From Candidatus Peregrinibacteria bacterium CG_4_9_14_0_2_um_filter_41_14 (lineage in GTDB: Bacteria > Patescibacteriota > Gracilibacteria > UBA1369 > UM-FILTER-41-14), in NCBI GenBank assembly GCA_002788755.1, contig PFRW01000024.1, positions 1 through 14,389 of the forward strand: DNA of 14,389 nucleotides. Direction: 5' to 3'. The notes beneath the pieces were generated by a model. The model searched no databases and was not told where the DNA came from. It saw nothing but the letters and a program-made list of their open reading frames with translations. This document shows positions 7,736 to 14,377 of the stretch, one piece after another. The first letter of the stretch is position 1. Each line of letters opens with the position of its first letter. The position numbers and the translations under genes were made by a program.

Positions 7736-7764
7736 TTGCCAAATTCGGCTTAAACCATTACCCT
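7736..7764 (+). promoter_or_regulatory. Possible promoter of tRNA-Arg
   Basis: TTGCCA (7736-7741), 17 nt and TACCCT (7759-7764) lie between the secDF terminator and the tRNA, with a predicted start near 7771. The -10 match is weak; position is the main support. Confidence 0.3.
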
Positions 7765-7795
7765 AAACCAAGTTAAACAAACCTACACGCATTAC

Positions 7796-7872
7796 GCACC
7801 AGTAGCTCAGCTGGATAGAGCATCGGTCTTCGGAACCGAGGGTCGGGGGTTCGAATCCCTCCTGGTGCACCA
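7796..7872 (+). tRNA. tRNA-Arg (anticodon TCG), CCA encoded
   Basis: A complete 77-nt cloverleaf. The acceptor stem pairs GCACCAG (7796-7802) with CTGGTGC (7862-7868), the D arm is GCTC/GAGC, the anticodon stem TCGGT/ACCGA encloses loop CTTCGGA with anticodon TCG, the variable region is short, and the T arm GGGGG/CCCTC carries loop TTCGAAT. The discriminator is A (7869) and CCA (7870-7872) is encoded. The A in the D loop after GG is the known arginyl-tRNA synthetase identity base. It should read CGA and, by wobble, other CGN codons. It sits at the point where the + and - strand gene blocks converge, and a possible IS end directly abuts its CCA. Confidence 0.96.
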
Positions 7873-7964
7873 TGATCTGTACCCCAAAAAGTAGACACGG
7901 TACAAAAAGAAAAAGAGGAGAACCCAGTAAAAACAAAACCTTAAAACGCGCTCCTGATGGCGAT
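7873..7964. mobile_element. Possible insertion-sequence end remnant beside the tRNA
   Basis: Immediately after the tRNA CCA comes TGATCTGTACCCC, then AAAAAGTAGACACGGTACA (7886-7904). A terminal TG followed by this kind of CCCC-A-run-AGTAGACA core resembles, from memory, the terminal inverted repeats of IS3/IS481-type elements. It is followed by a strong GAGGAG (7915-7920), unlike the nearby genes, but no start codon stands at a suitable distance. The open frame after it (LKRAPDGDYLNRPP, ending TAA near 8010) is short and not recognised. No transposase and no second end are present. TGTACC/GGTACA (7878-7883, 7899-7904) can also form a small hairpin. Low confidence. Confidence 0.25.
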
Positions 7965-7969
7965 TACTT

Positions 7970-8010
7970 AAATAGGCCCCCAGCACACAAACTCCAGGGA
8001 CCTATTTTTT
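7970..8010 (+). terminator. Terminator-like hairpin between the convergent gene blocks
   Basis: AAATAGG (7970-7976) pairs with CCTATTT (8001-8007), extended by CCC/GGG after one mismatch, and six T end at 8010 on the + strand. It could terminate the tRNA-Arg transcript. On the - strand the same hairpin lies 10 nt beyond the stop of the PLP-enzyme gene but its U tract is poor, so bidirectional use is uncertain. Confidence 0.55.
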
Positions 8011-8019
8011 AAATTCCTC

Positions 8020-9873
8020 CTACCCAAACGCCTCCTCAACATCCACAATCAAATCCTCCACAGCCTCAATCCCTACGGAAAACCTCACCATTCCGGACGA
8101 AATACGAGACTCGCACCTTTCTTCTACAGACAGGCCGGACTGGGTCATTAGCCAGGGATAATCAATCATCGATTCTACCCCGCCCAAACTTTCCGCCAAT
8201 TTCCATAGCTTAAAACGCTGTAAAAATTCACAGATTTGCTCAGACGAATATTTAAATTCTACTAAAATCATTGCGCCATTATCTCGCATTTGCCAGGCAA
8301 CCAGCTCTTTTTGCGTAAAAGATTTTGCCCCAGGATAATAAACTTTGCACACATCACCACGAGCCTCAAACCAATCCGCCAAGATTCCGGCATTAAACTG
8401 CTGTTGATCCAGCCGCACCTTTAGCGTTTTTAAACCACGCTGAATCAACCAACAGTCAAACGGAGAAGGATTTAAGCCCAAAGCATTACGTCGCCAACGC
8501 AATTTATCAATTAACTTTTTATCTTTTGCGGTTAGCGCACCACCAATTACATCACTATGGCCGGATATATATTTAGTCGTTGAATAAACAACAATGTCGG
8601 CACCAAGCTGCAACGGCGACTGATTAAGCGGCGTTGCAAAAGTGGAATCAACCGCCAACAGCACATTATACTTACGAGCCAATGCCGCAATGCGAGCAAT
8701 ATCATTAATCTTTAACAACGGATTAGTTGGCGTCTCAATCCAAATCAATTTAGTTGTGGGTTTAATAGCCGCTTCAAATAAATCGAAATCGGTTGCATCA
8801 ACAACACCAACACCACCTAATCGGAAATAAGAATCGAGCATAATCAATCCTCCATTTACATTTGCGGGACAATCACGCTGTTGCAACAGGTTATCAGCCA
8901 TAAAATCAATCATCTTTTGATTAGTTGTAGCAATATACCCCAAACGCAAACCGGGCATATTTTTCCCTTTAGAAAAAGATTTAATTGTAATCACCCGATC
9001 CAACGCGCCCATCTCTCTTGCAACCTTAGCTACCGAAACAAACTCCTCTCTAAATTCCGGCAACACAAGCTCCTCAAAAGCTGCATCTTCGACAATGGTA
9101 ACCCCATTATCAATCGCGATTTGAATAATTTGTTGAAGCTCAGTACCATTATACAACTCACCGGTAGGATTATTTGGCTGCGTTATAAAGATTACGGCCG
9201 GCTTTTTACTTACCGCATCCTCAATCTCTTTTACCGTAGGCAAAAAATTAACAATCCCGGTATTATCACGATTAACTTCCTCATTAATCAAAGCACGTAC
9301 ATTAAATTCGTCGCTTCTTTCATAAAATTGAAAATAACCGGGACCACAAACTAGTATTTCATTAGAATCTACCGTCTTACTTAAAAAATTTAATGCAGTG
9401 TAAATACCATTTGTGGCTCCACCTTCAACAATATAAATTCCCTCACTTGGATACGCCTCAACATCTCCCACCAAATCTCCTTCTACCAACTGCAAAGCCC
9501 TAATAGCATCACTCTGTCCGGTAGGTGCCGCATAATTGGCAGTAGCACCAACATCCAAAGAATCAGATGCACTTTGCAAGTATAATGGTATCGGCGCCGG
9601 CCTAAATGCAATCCCCGGGGATAATTTCCTAAAACGATTAGCCTTATCACCCACCCGATTAACAGCAATTCTATCTAACGTAGCTGAATCATAAATAGAC
9701 AATTGATCCGACGCACGCATTAACGCTATAACTCGATCAATATTATAATTTACAGTCATAGCTAGCTCAGACTGCCCTTCCGCTTCCAACTTTTGGGCAA
9801 TTTTAGCCTTTTCCGCTTCGCTATTATTATACTTCCCTTCCAACACACGATAAAAACTTTTATTAGCATTCAT
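8020..9873 (-). CDS. Chimeric PLP-dependent protein: aminotransferase N-terminal part fused to cystathionine gamma-synthase/lyase C-terminal part
   Basis: From the ATG at 9873 the protein has 617 residues. Residues 1 to about 353 are a class I/II aminotransferase: GGATNG (151-156, phosphate loop), PNNPTG (233-238), EDAAFEE with Asp263, SFSKGKNMPGLRLGY with Schiff-base Lys302 and Arg310. The usual Tyr of the DxxY motif is Phe266, and the C-terminal domain with the substrate-carboxylate Arg is missing. Residues from about 355 are a Cys/Met-metabolism enzyme: DATDFDLFEAAIKP, ETPTNPLLK (380-388), DSTFATP (409-415), STTKYISGHSD with Lys434, SLGGVES (562-568). Its first 115-125 residues, which carry the phosphate-binding and PLP-stacking residues, are missing. 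The in-frame junction is near 8817. It looks like a deletion between two tandem PLP-enzyme genes; activity cannot be predicted. A GTG at 9909 is in frame but lies in a terminator hairpin. Confidence 0.85.
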   Translation of the reverse strand: MNANKSFYRVLEGKYNNSEAEKAKIAQKLEAEGQSELAMTVNYNIDRVIALMRASDQLSIYDSATLDRIAVNRVGDKANRFRKLSPGIAFRPAPIPLYLQSASDSLDVGATANYAAPTGQSDAIRALQLVEGDLVGDVEAYPSEGIYIVEGGATNGIYTALNFLSKTVDSNEILVCGPGYFQFYERSDEFNVRALINEEVNRDNTGIVNFLPTVKEIEDAVSKKPAVIFITQPNNPTGELYNGTELQQIIQIAIDNGVTIVEDAAFEELVLPEFREEFVSVAKVAREMGALDRVITIKSFSKGKNMPGLRLGYIATTNQKMIDFMADNLLQQRDCPANVNGGLIMLDSYFRLGGVGVVDATDFDLFEAAIKPTTKLIWIETPTNPLLKINDIARIAALARKYNVLLAVDSTFATPLNQSPLQLGADIVVYSTTKYISGHSDVIGGALTAKDKKLIDKLRWRRNALGLNPSPFDCWLIQRGLKTLKVRLDQQQFNAGILADWFEARGDVCKVYYPGAKSFTQKELVAWQMRDNGAMILVEFKYSSEQICEFLQRFKLWKLAESLGGVESMIDYPWLMTQSGLSVEERCESRISSGMVRFSVGIEAVEDLIVDVEEAFG

Positions 9874-9898
9874 AATAAATAAAATTAAATTAATACAC

Positions 9899-9925
9899 AA
9901 AAAAACCACAGCTCATTCGCTGTGG
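9899..9925 (-). terminator. Rho-independent terminator upstream of the PLP chimera gene
   Basis: On the minus strand CCACAGC (9925-9919) and GCTGTGG (9912-9906) form a perfect 7-bp stem with loop GAATGA, followed by seven T (9905-9899). It ends the transcript of the toxin and cohesin-like genes, or acts as the terminator of a leader before the ATG at 9873, 25 nt further on. Confidence 0.82.
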
Positions 9926-9982
9926 CAAAAAGACTCAAACACAAAAATTATATCCCCTAACGGGGATGAGTCTTCCACAGCT
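9906..9982 (-). promoter_or_regulatory. Possible attenuator: alternative pairings that include the terminator arm
   Basis: Minus-strand AGCTGTGG occurs twice (9982-9975 and 9913-9906) and both copies can pair with the single CCACAGC at 9925-9919. Pairing with the distal copy also brings together AAGACTCA (9974-9967) and TGAGTCTT (9937-9930), enclosing a small hairpin ATCCCC-GTTA-GGGGAT (9967-9952). That structure excludes the terminator. It matches no riboswitch class I recognise. The upstream part may instead be the last codons of a frameshifted toxin gene. Confidence 0.3.
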
Positions 9983-10023
9983 TGAGCCAATGATTTTTAG
10001 AAACCAATATTATAAACACTTTT

Positions 10024-10242
10024 TTATCTATTACAGAAGAAAACAATCTTACGACTAATGCGGAGTGTTGTCAAATTTTGTTGAGTTGCAATATCGACCC
10101 CTTTCAGCTTTTTTGCCTTAGCTAAAGGATCTCCATTTTTCACAAAAACACCAATCTTCATTAAGATGCTTTGAGCAACTGCATTTTCCAAACGTGCAAG
10201 ATCTCTCTGCGAAGATTTAGTATAAACAACCTTATAATCCAT
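10024..10242 (-). CDS. RelE/ParE-like toxin, apparently damaged at its 3' end
   Basis: The 72 residues begin MDYKVVYTKSSQRDLARLE and continue with an amphipathic helix pair and KAKKLKG, the N-terminal half of RelE/ParE-family toxins (mRNA interferases or gyrase poisons, 85-100 residues). The C-terminal part is short: TTLRISRKIVFFCNR then TAA at 10024. The +1 frame just beyond stays open to TAG at 9957-9959 and reads IDKKVFIILVSKNHWLKLWK, a convincing last strand and tail of such a toxin, so a single-base frameshift near 10030-10050 is likely. No antitoxin gene is adjacent: the start lies 9 nt after the stop of the cohesin-like gene. It is probably a decayed or orphan toxin. Confidence 0.6.
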   Translation of the reverse strand: MDYKVVYTKSSQRDLARLENAVAQSILMKIGVFVKNGDPLAKAKKLKGVDIATQQNLTTLRISRKIVFFCNR

Positions 10243-10251
10243 ATTTTTTCA

Positions 10252-10704
10252 TTAATTACACAAGCATTCCCAACCCACATCCCCCTCTCTCACCTTCCCA
10301 TCAACCATCTCTCGTACATTAGCATTTGTCACCCTTACATCAGTCAAATCACCGTATCTTTCAAAATTAAACTTAATAATATCACCCGCACCAACAGGCA
10401 ACTTGTCACCTCTTTTTAATGAAACACCAATAATCAATTTGCCGCCTGCGTCACTTACTAAAACCACAGGCTCCTGATCATCCAATTTAAAGTAGTCACC
10501 CACCTCATAATCTAAATATTTCCAACCAAGGGGATATTCCAAATGAAACGCCAGCCCCAAGATGGGCTTTTTAATATCTTTGGCAGCCACATCAATTACA
10601 TCAAAATCTGTTCGCACCACAATCCCCTGCGACGTCTTAACTGCAAAAACAAACAAAAACAAAACGACAGCTAAAGCGAAACATCCAATAATTATTTTTT
10701 TCAT
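10252..10704 (-). CDS. Small membrane-anchored cohesin-like protein
   Basis: 150 residues. Residues 2-22 form a hydrophobic N-terminal helix (IIIGCFALAVVLFLFVFAV) serving as signal or membrane anchor. Residues about 44-128 resemble one cohesin-type beta-sandwich: GLAFHLEYPLGWKYLDYEVG, then VLVSDAGGKLIIGVSLKRG and VGAGDIIKFNFE, in the strand order of the cohesin core. The protein ends WECLCN after a basic/acidic tail. Cohesins bind dockerins, and the next gene upstream encodes a secreted protein with a dockerin, so the two could interact at the cell surface; that is inference. The gene follows a terminator closely, so its promoter is unclear. Domain assignment rests on pattern and context. Confidence 0.6.
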   Translation of the reverse strand: MKKIIIGCFALAVVLFLFVFAVKTSQGIVVRTDFDVIDVAAKDIKKPILGLAFHLEYPLGWKYLDYEVGDYFKLDDQEPVVLVSDAGGKLIIGVSLKRGDKLPVGAGDIIKFNFERYGDLTDVRVTNANVREMVDGKVREGDVGWECLCN

Positions 10705-10712
10705 AGATTATC

Positions 10713-10749
10713 AATTAAAGAAGCCCTCTCCGAACCAGCCGGAGAGGGC
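10713..10749 (-). terminator. Rho-independent terminator after the dockerin gene
   Basis: On the minus strand GCCCTCTCCG (10749-10740) pairs with CGGAGAGGGC (10732-10723) in a 10-bp perfect stem with a 7-nt loop, followed by TTCTTTAATT. It starts 7 nt after the dockerin-protein stop. The U tract is interrupted, so some read-through into the cohesin-like gene is possible. Confidence 0.82.
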
Positions 10750-10755
10750 AAAAGT

Positions 10756-12219
10756 CTAAAAAGTAAGACCAAAATTTGCGGTAATATCAAGCAAATCGAT
10801 GCCGTCAATTAGTGCGTCATAGTTTGTATCAATTTTTTTATCAAAATTCGGATCGGTTAAAACATCGGCAAAATGGTTGGCCAAACGCTGCAAATCGCGT
10901 CCATCCACTCTATCACTACGATCATTATCACCGGTTAAACCCCTGGTTTCGTGCCCACTAGCCAAGACTCCAACAGATTCCTGCCCGTTTTTTACGGCAA
11001 CAACCTGGTATTCGTACGTATGATTCGGCACTAAATTATCAACATCAAGTGCCGTCAAACTATTAACCGTATCAACCAATACAAAGTTACCAATTTGATC
11101 CTTTCTAAAAACCTTGTAACTATTGGCACCGCTTACGGAAGCCGTCCAATCCAATTGCAACTCATAGCGATTAAGCGCTTCGGCTACATTTAAGTTGGTG
11201 ACCGGTTCCACAACACCAAGCGCCACCGCTAACGAAGAACCGGCAAAACTGGTAATAATATCGTTGGTAGAATTAGCAAGAAAGCTAGCTGGCAAAATTG
11301 TAAAATTAGTGGACGCACCGGCTGCACCAACAACATTAAAAGTAGCCGTAAACAAAGCCCCACCGCCGGAAACACCAAGCGGTGTATCCATTAAACGAGC
11401 CTCGGCCACCAACAACTTGCCGTCCACGCCATTTTCCAACGCAGACTGAAAAGCAGTAGAAACAGACCCATTTGCACCTAAGAAACCTCCTTTAATAGCA
11501 GAAGCAAAAGTCACCACGGTCGGATCGTAACCAATCTCAAAACCGTAAGAGTAAAGATCGGCGACATTGGCAGCCGACATAGTTAATGTCACCGTATCTC
11601 CGGGAGCCGGTGTTGCATTAGATAAACTCAAACTAACGGCTGTCGGCAAAGTTGTAGTGCTGTTTAAAGCCTTTGGCGTACCTAAAATAGCCGATCCTAA
11701 ACTGGCAGTTGCACCATCACCGGCTGTATTGCTCGCCCAATTAGTGGCAACATCACCATCGGCAGTAGGATCAACTCTTTCCATTGTTGCCGCAGTTACA
11801 GAATTACCGGCAAACCATGCGCCACCTGTACCATTAACCGTATCAATAACCGTTCCAAGCTCATCCACCAAAACCAAACTATCCCCCGTATTAGCAAACG
11901 ACAAAGGAATAACCTGATCAGCAACAACCGACGTTACCGCCTCGGCATCTTCAATCAAAAAATACCCATTGGCCGGAATCACACCACTTAAAGCATATTC
12001 CGAAGTCACATCATCAAGAATTTTCCACCCCGTAAGATCCACAGGGGCATTTGTATTATTATAAAGCTCAAGCCATTCATCATTGGCGGCATCTACCGAA
12101 CCGGACCAAGCAACTTCATTAATTACAACATCACGCACAACACCTGCTGCCAAAGTTGGCAACGGGATGCTACTTACCATCACTAAAGCTAAAGTCAAAA
12201 GTGAAATCGCCTTTTTCAT
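10756..12219 (-). CDS. Secreted multidomain protein: lamin-tail, cohesin, fibronectin III and dockerin domains
   Basis: 487 residues with a clear signal peptide (residues 1-25, MKKAISLLTLALVMVSS, cleavage likely after LAA). Domains in order: lamin-tail domain about 28-180 (VINEVAWSG, NDEWLELYNNT, DLTGWKI, GDSLVLVDE); cohesin-like beta-sandwich about 193-335 (GDTVTLTMSA, YSYGFEIGYDPTVVTF); fibronectin type III about 338-427 (ELQLDWTAS, YKVFRKD, TYEYQVVAVKNG); type I dockerin about 428-487 with two calcium loops (GDNDRSDRVDGRD with Asp431, 433, 439, 442; DTNYDALIDGID with Asp464, 468, 472, 475). A cohesin and a dockerin on one chain could allow self-assembly or attachment to the neighbouring cohesin-like protein. 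No catalytic domain and no sortase signal are seen, so it is a scaffold or adhesion protein rather than a proven cellulosome part. Confidence 0.85.
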   Translation of the reverse strand: MKKAISLLTLALVMVSSIPLPTLAAGVVRDVVINEVAWSGSVDAANDEWLELYNNTNAPVDLTGWKILDDVTSEYALSGVIPANGYFLIEDAEAVTSVVADQVIPLSFANTGDSLVLVDELGTVIDTVNGTGGAWFAGNSVTAATMERVDPTADGDVATNWASNTAGDGATASLGSAILGTPKALNSTTTLPTAVSLSLSNATPAPGDTVTLTMSAANVADLYSYGFEIGYDPTVVTFASAIKGGFLGANGSVSTAFQSALENGVDGKLLVAEARLMDTPLGVSGGGALFTATFNVVGAAGASTNFTILPASFLANSTNDIITSFAGSSLAVALGVVEPVTNLNVAEALNRYELQLDWTASVSGANSYKVFRKDQIGNFVLVDTVNSLTALDVDNLVPNHTYEYQVVAVKNGQESVGVLASGHETRGLTGDNDRSDRVDGRDLQRLANHFADVLTDPNFDKKIDTNYDALIDGIDLLDITANFGLTF

Positions 12220-12221
12220 AG

Positions 12222-12283
12222 TTAAACTGGTTAATTAATTAATTCCCATCGACAGGAAACTCAATATAACCAATCCAGTTTAA
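12222..12283 (-). repeat. 9-bp inverted repeat in front of the dockerin gene
   Basis: TTAAACTGG (12222-12230) and its exact reverse complement CCAGTTTAA (12275-12283) flank 44 nt. The proximal arm ends 2 nt before the ATG at 12219. A TATATT on the minus strand (12268-12263) between the arms could be a -10 box, in which case the repeat is an operator rather than an RNA hairpin. No good -35 box is visible. Confidence 0.35.
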
Positions 12284-12306
12284 GAAAAGATAAAAAATTA
12301 ATATTA

Positions 12307-12702
12307 CTACTTTTCCGTAAAATAGCCGATAGCATAATAACTTCCATCAACTAAAACTTCCGTCACCACCCTTGCCATTACATGAGTCCTCATCTCATTC
12401 TTAAAACCAAAATATAGATCAGTATCCAAAATCGCAACCGGAACAATAACATTAATTGTAAACGGCTGCTGTAGATCCGCCAAACATTCTCTAAGCCGAG
12501 GCGTATTCAAGATCTGCTCAAAACCAAGTGTCACCTCCACCAAAGTGCTTCTATGCACCTGCAACACCTCAATAGCCAAATCGGTATCGTGCAATAAAGA
12601 ATTCCCATTTATCCTTGCTAATTGCATTCTTGGGTCAAGAAGACACGCTTTTGGCACAACGTCACCCGAAATTACCACTTCCCTCCCCCCCCCAAACCAC
12701 AA
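12307..12702 (-). CDS. Downstream part of the frameshifted transglutaminase-like gene
   Basis: This open frame continues the upstream gene after a run of nine G (12693-12685, minus strand). One more G would join the two into a single 577-residue protein. The 125 residues beyond the run (REVVISGDVVPKACLLDPRM onward, with NSLLHDTDLAIEVLQVHRST and YFGFKNEMRTHVMARVV) look like a beta-rich globular domain and end YYAIGYFTEK. I do not recognise the family. An isolated start is unconvincing: the first in-frame start-like codon is a TTG just before the G run with no ribosome site. It is therefore best read as the C-terminal domain of the neighbouring protein, separated by sequencing error, true mutation or slippage. 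Confidence 0.7.
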   Translation of the reverse strand: MWFGGGREVVISGDVVPKACLLDPRMQLARINGNSLLHDTDLAIEVLQVHRSTLVEVTLGFEQILNTPRLRECLADLQQPFTINVIVPVAILDTDLYFGFKNEMRTHVMARVVTEVLVDGSYYAIGYFTEK

Positions 12703-14039
12703 TCACCCACCTCCTTCACATTCATTAATTGAACATTGCCACTAGCACTAAGATAATCATTCGCAATTGGTCCAAGATTAACAGAAGAAGCATCAAAAAT
12801 TCTCACAAATGATACCGATAACCCACGCACTTCCGCACCAGACACATGAAGCTTCAACGCATGCAAATTCCATGGATACCCATCCACCCAACCGGCTTGA
12901 TCTGAATTATAATTCAAAGTTACATTATACTGCTCAATTGTATTCACACCAACGCTTATCATTTGAACAAAATCATCTTTTGTATCCACCTTTGTCAAAT
13001 CAAAATACCAACTATAAATTCTGTCATATCCAATTTGGACAAGCAGCGCTCTAATCGCATCCACAGTTTCCGGATTATCCACATATACATGAACAGAGTC
13101 ATCATTAGCACGAACTCGCTCCAATAAGGCATCCCTTGCTTCAGAATCATTTGCAATATCACCATCAAGTACAATACTACTACGCCGTCTTACAATTTCA
13201 GCCAAACTTAAAGGCATTTTCAAGTCCTCGATCCGAACATCCGCAATCGTCATCTCAATACCATCCACCACTACCATCACAACCCCCGCATCAGTACGCA
13301 AGCGCCCATCAGCAGCCTCACCACTCCAAGGAAGATCCTTAACCCCATCAATACCAAACAATGTGCTACCATCCGTACGCTCCAAAGACCCCGCTTTAAT
13401 CTCCTCCCGCAACCTTCTCTCACCTTCAGTACAAGGATGCTCAACCTCAACCTCACCTACTTTTTTTGAATCACCCAAAAACCGATAAACCTCAGATGCC
13501 AGTGGAGTTACCCTCGAACAAGTCAAATCCTCACCTGCTACCGGAAGCAATCCACCATCATTAGGATCCATAAAAACCCACTCACCGCTGTTCAGCTCAA
13601 CCATGGCCCTCACATGCCCCACTTCCTCCCCATCAACATTTACCCTAAATTTCTGAAAATAAATTTTATTACCAGGGTAGCGATTAGCCACAAAACAGCC
13701 CGCTTTTACCGCATGCGACTCACAATTTGTTCCTCCTTCAAACAAAAGTAAGTCTGTCAACGTACTCCGAGTTCCATCCACCTTACCACGTTTTACCGGC
13801 CACGTGGTTACTGTTTCTAAAAAATCCCGTTGAGACACATCAACATTATCAGCCAACATTTTTTCACGATAAGATCTTAACATTAGGCTAGCTTCTGTAT
13901 ACTCTTCTAAACTTACACCAACCTGCAAATAATCCCGTTTCAAAAAAAAAGTACAATAATCAAAGTCTATCGGCAAATCACCACCATTATCTTGAATCAA
14001 ACGTTTCAATTCATTTTGATACCGCGCTAACTGCTCCAT
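12672..14039 (-). CDS. Transglutaminase-like (papain-fold) protein, truncated by a frameshift in a G9 run
   Basis: 455 residues as read, 577 if the frameshift is corrected. Residues about 95-165 carry a transglutaminase-like core with the order Cys-His-Asp: GGTNCESHA (Cys106), GHVRAMVE (His142), WVFMDPNDGG (Asp158). Such domains act as cysteine proteases, peptide cyclases or protein cross-linkers. Residues 1-90 are helical and charged; those after 200 are mixed alpha/beta and unrecognised. No signal peptide is visible, but the gene before it encodes a single-pass membrane protein and overlaps this start by 13 nt (ATG 14039 inside the previous gene), so the products probably work together at the membrane. 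In the present frame the protein ends GDCGLGGGGKW within and just past the G run. Target unknown. Confidence 0.72.
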   Translation of the reverse strand: MEQLARYQNELKRLIQDNGGDLPIDFDYCTFFLKRDYLQVGVSLEEYTEASLMLRSYREKMLADNVDVSQRDFLETVTTWPVKRGKVDGTRSTLTDLLLFEGGTNCESHAVKAGCFVANRYPGNKIYFQKFRVNVDGEEVGHVRAMVELNSGEWVFMDPNDGGLLPVAGEDLTCSRVTPLASEVYRFLGDSKKVGEVEVEHPCTEGERRLREEIKAGSLERTDGSTLFGIDGVKDLPWSGEAADGRLRTDAGVVMVVVDGIEMTIADVRIEDLKMPLSLAEIVRRRSSIVLDGDIANDSEARDALLERVRANDDSVHVYVDNPETVDAIRALLVQIGYDRIYSWYFDLTKVDTKDDFVQMISVGVNTIEQYNVTLNYNSDQAGWVDGYPWNLHALKLHVSGAEVRGLSVSFVRIFDASSVNLGPIANDYLSASGNVQLMNVKEVGDCGLGGGGKW

Positions 14040-14377
14040 ACGCTCACCAACATGTTTTTACGCTCCAATAATTGCATCTGACCAATAGCTTGCTGATCAG
14101 CCAAAGCGACCAATCGAACCGCCTCACCAACAGCCTCTCTATACCTTGCTAATCCGCCTTCCACCTCCAAATCAGATCTATGCACATCAGCTAATTTTTC
14201 TTCATGCTGTTTTACCAAACTACCTAAACCATAGTAACCACCACCACTCAATACAATCTCCAAAACAACAGCCATCAAAATGCGATTACTAGCACGAATA
14301 TCTGCCACTTCACGTGCGTGCAATTCGTCACGACGTCTATACCCTTCAGGACGAAAATTACTTGGAATTTTGTTCAT
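14027..14377 (-). CDS. Single-pass membrane protein with coiled-coil tail
   Basis: 116 residues, not recognised. Residues 1-31 are strongly charged (RRRDELHAREVADIR), 33-54 form one membrane helix with a glycine-rich end (LMAVVLEIVLSGGGYYG), and 56-110 are a helical, probably coiled-coil segment (VKQHEEKLADVH, LLERKNML). By the positive-inside rule the N terminus should be cytoplasmic. The start ATG at 14377 is 12 nt from the window edge, so its promoter and any upstream operon genes are not visible. It overlaps the transglutaminase-like gene by 13 nt, implying translational coupling; it could anchor or hold that enzyme. Confidence 0.7.
   Translation of the reverse strand: MNKIPSNFRPEGYRRRDELHAREVADIRASNRILMAVVLEIVLSGGGYYGLGSLVKQHEEKLADVHRSDLEVEGGLARYREAVGEAVRLVALADQQAIGQMQLLERKNMLVSVWSS

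Noticed and set aside
8881..9354. 157-codon plus-strand open frame within the PLP chimera
   Set aside because: It is antisense to the conserved aminotransferase region, and its composition (Asn/Ile/Ser-rich, no domain) is what antisense reading of an AT-rich gene gives.
9874..9909. GTG start at 9909 for the PLP chimera
   Set aside because: It lies inside the arm of the terminator hairpin and adds a hydrophobic stretch read from the T tract; the ATG at 9873 is more natural.
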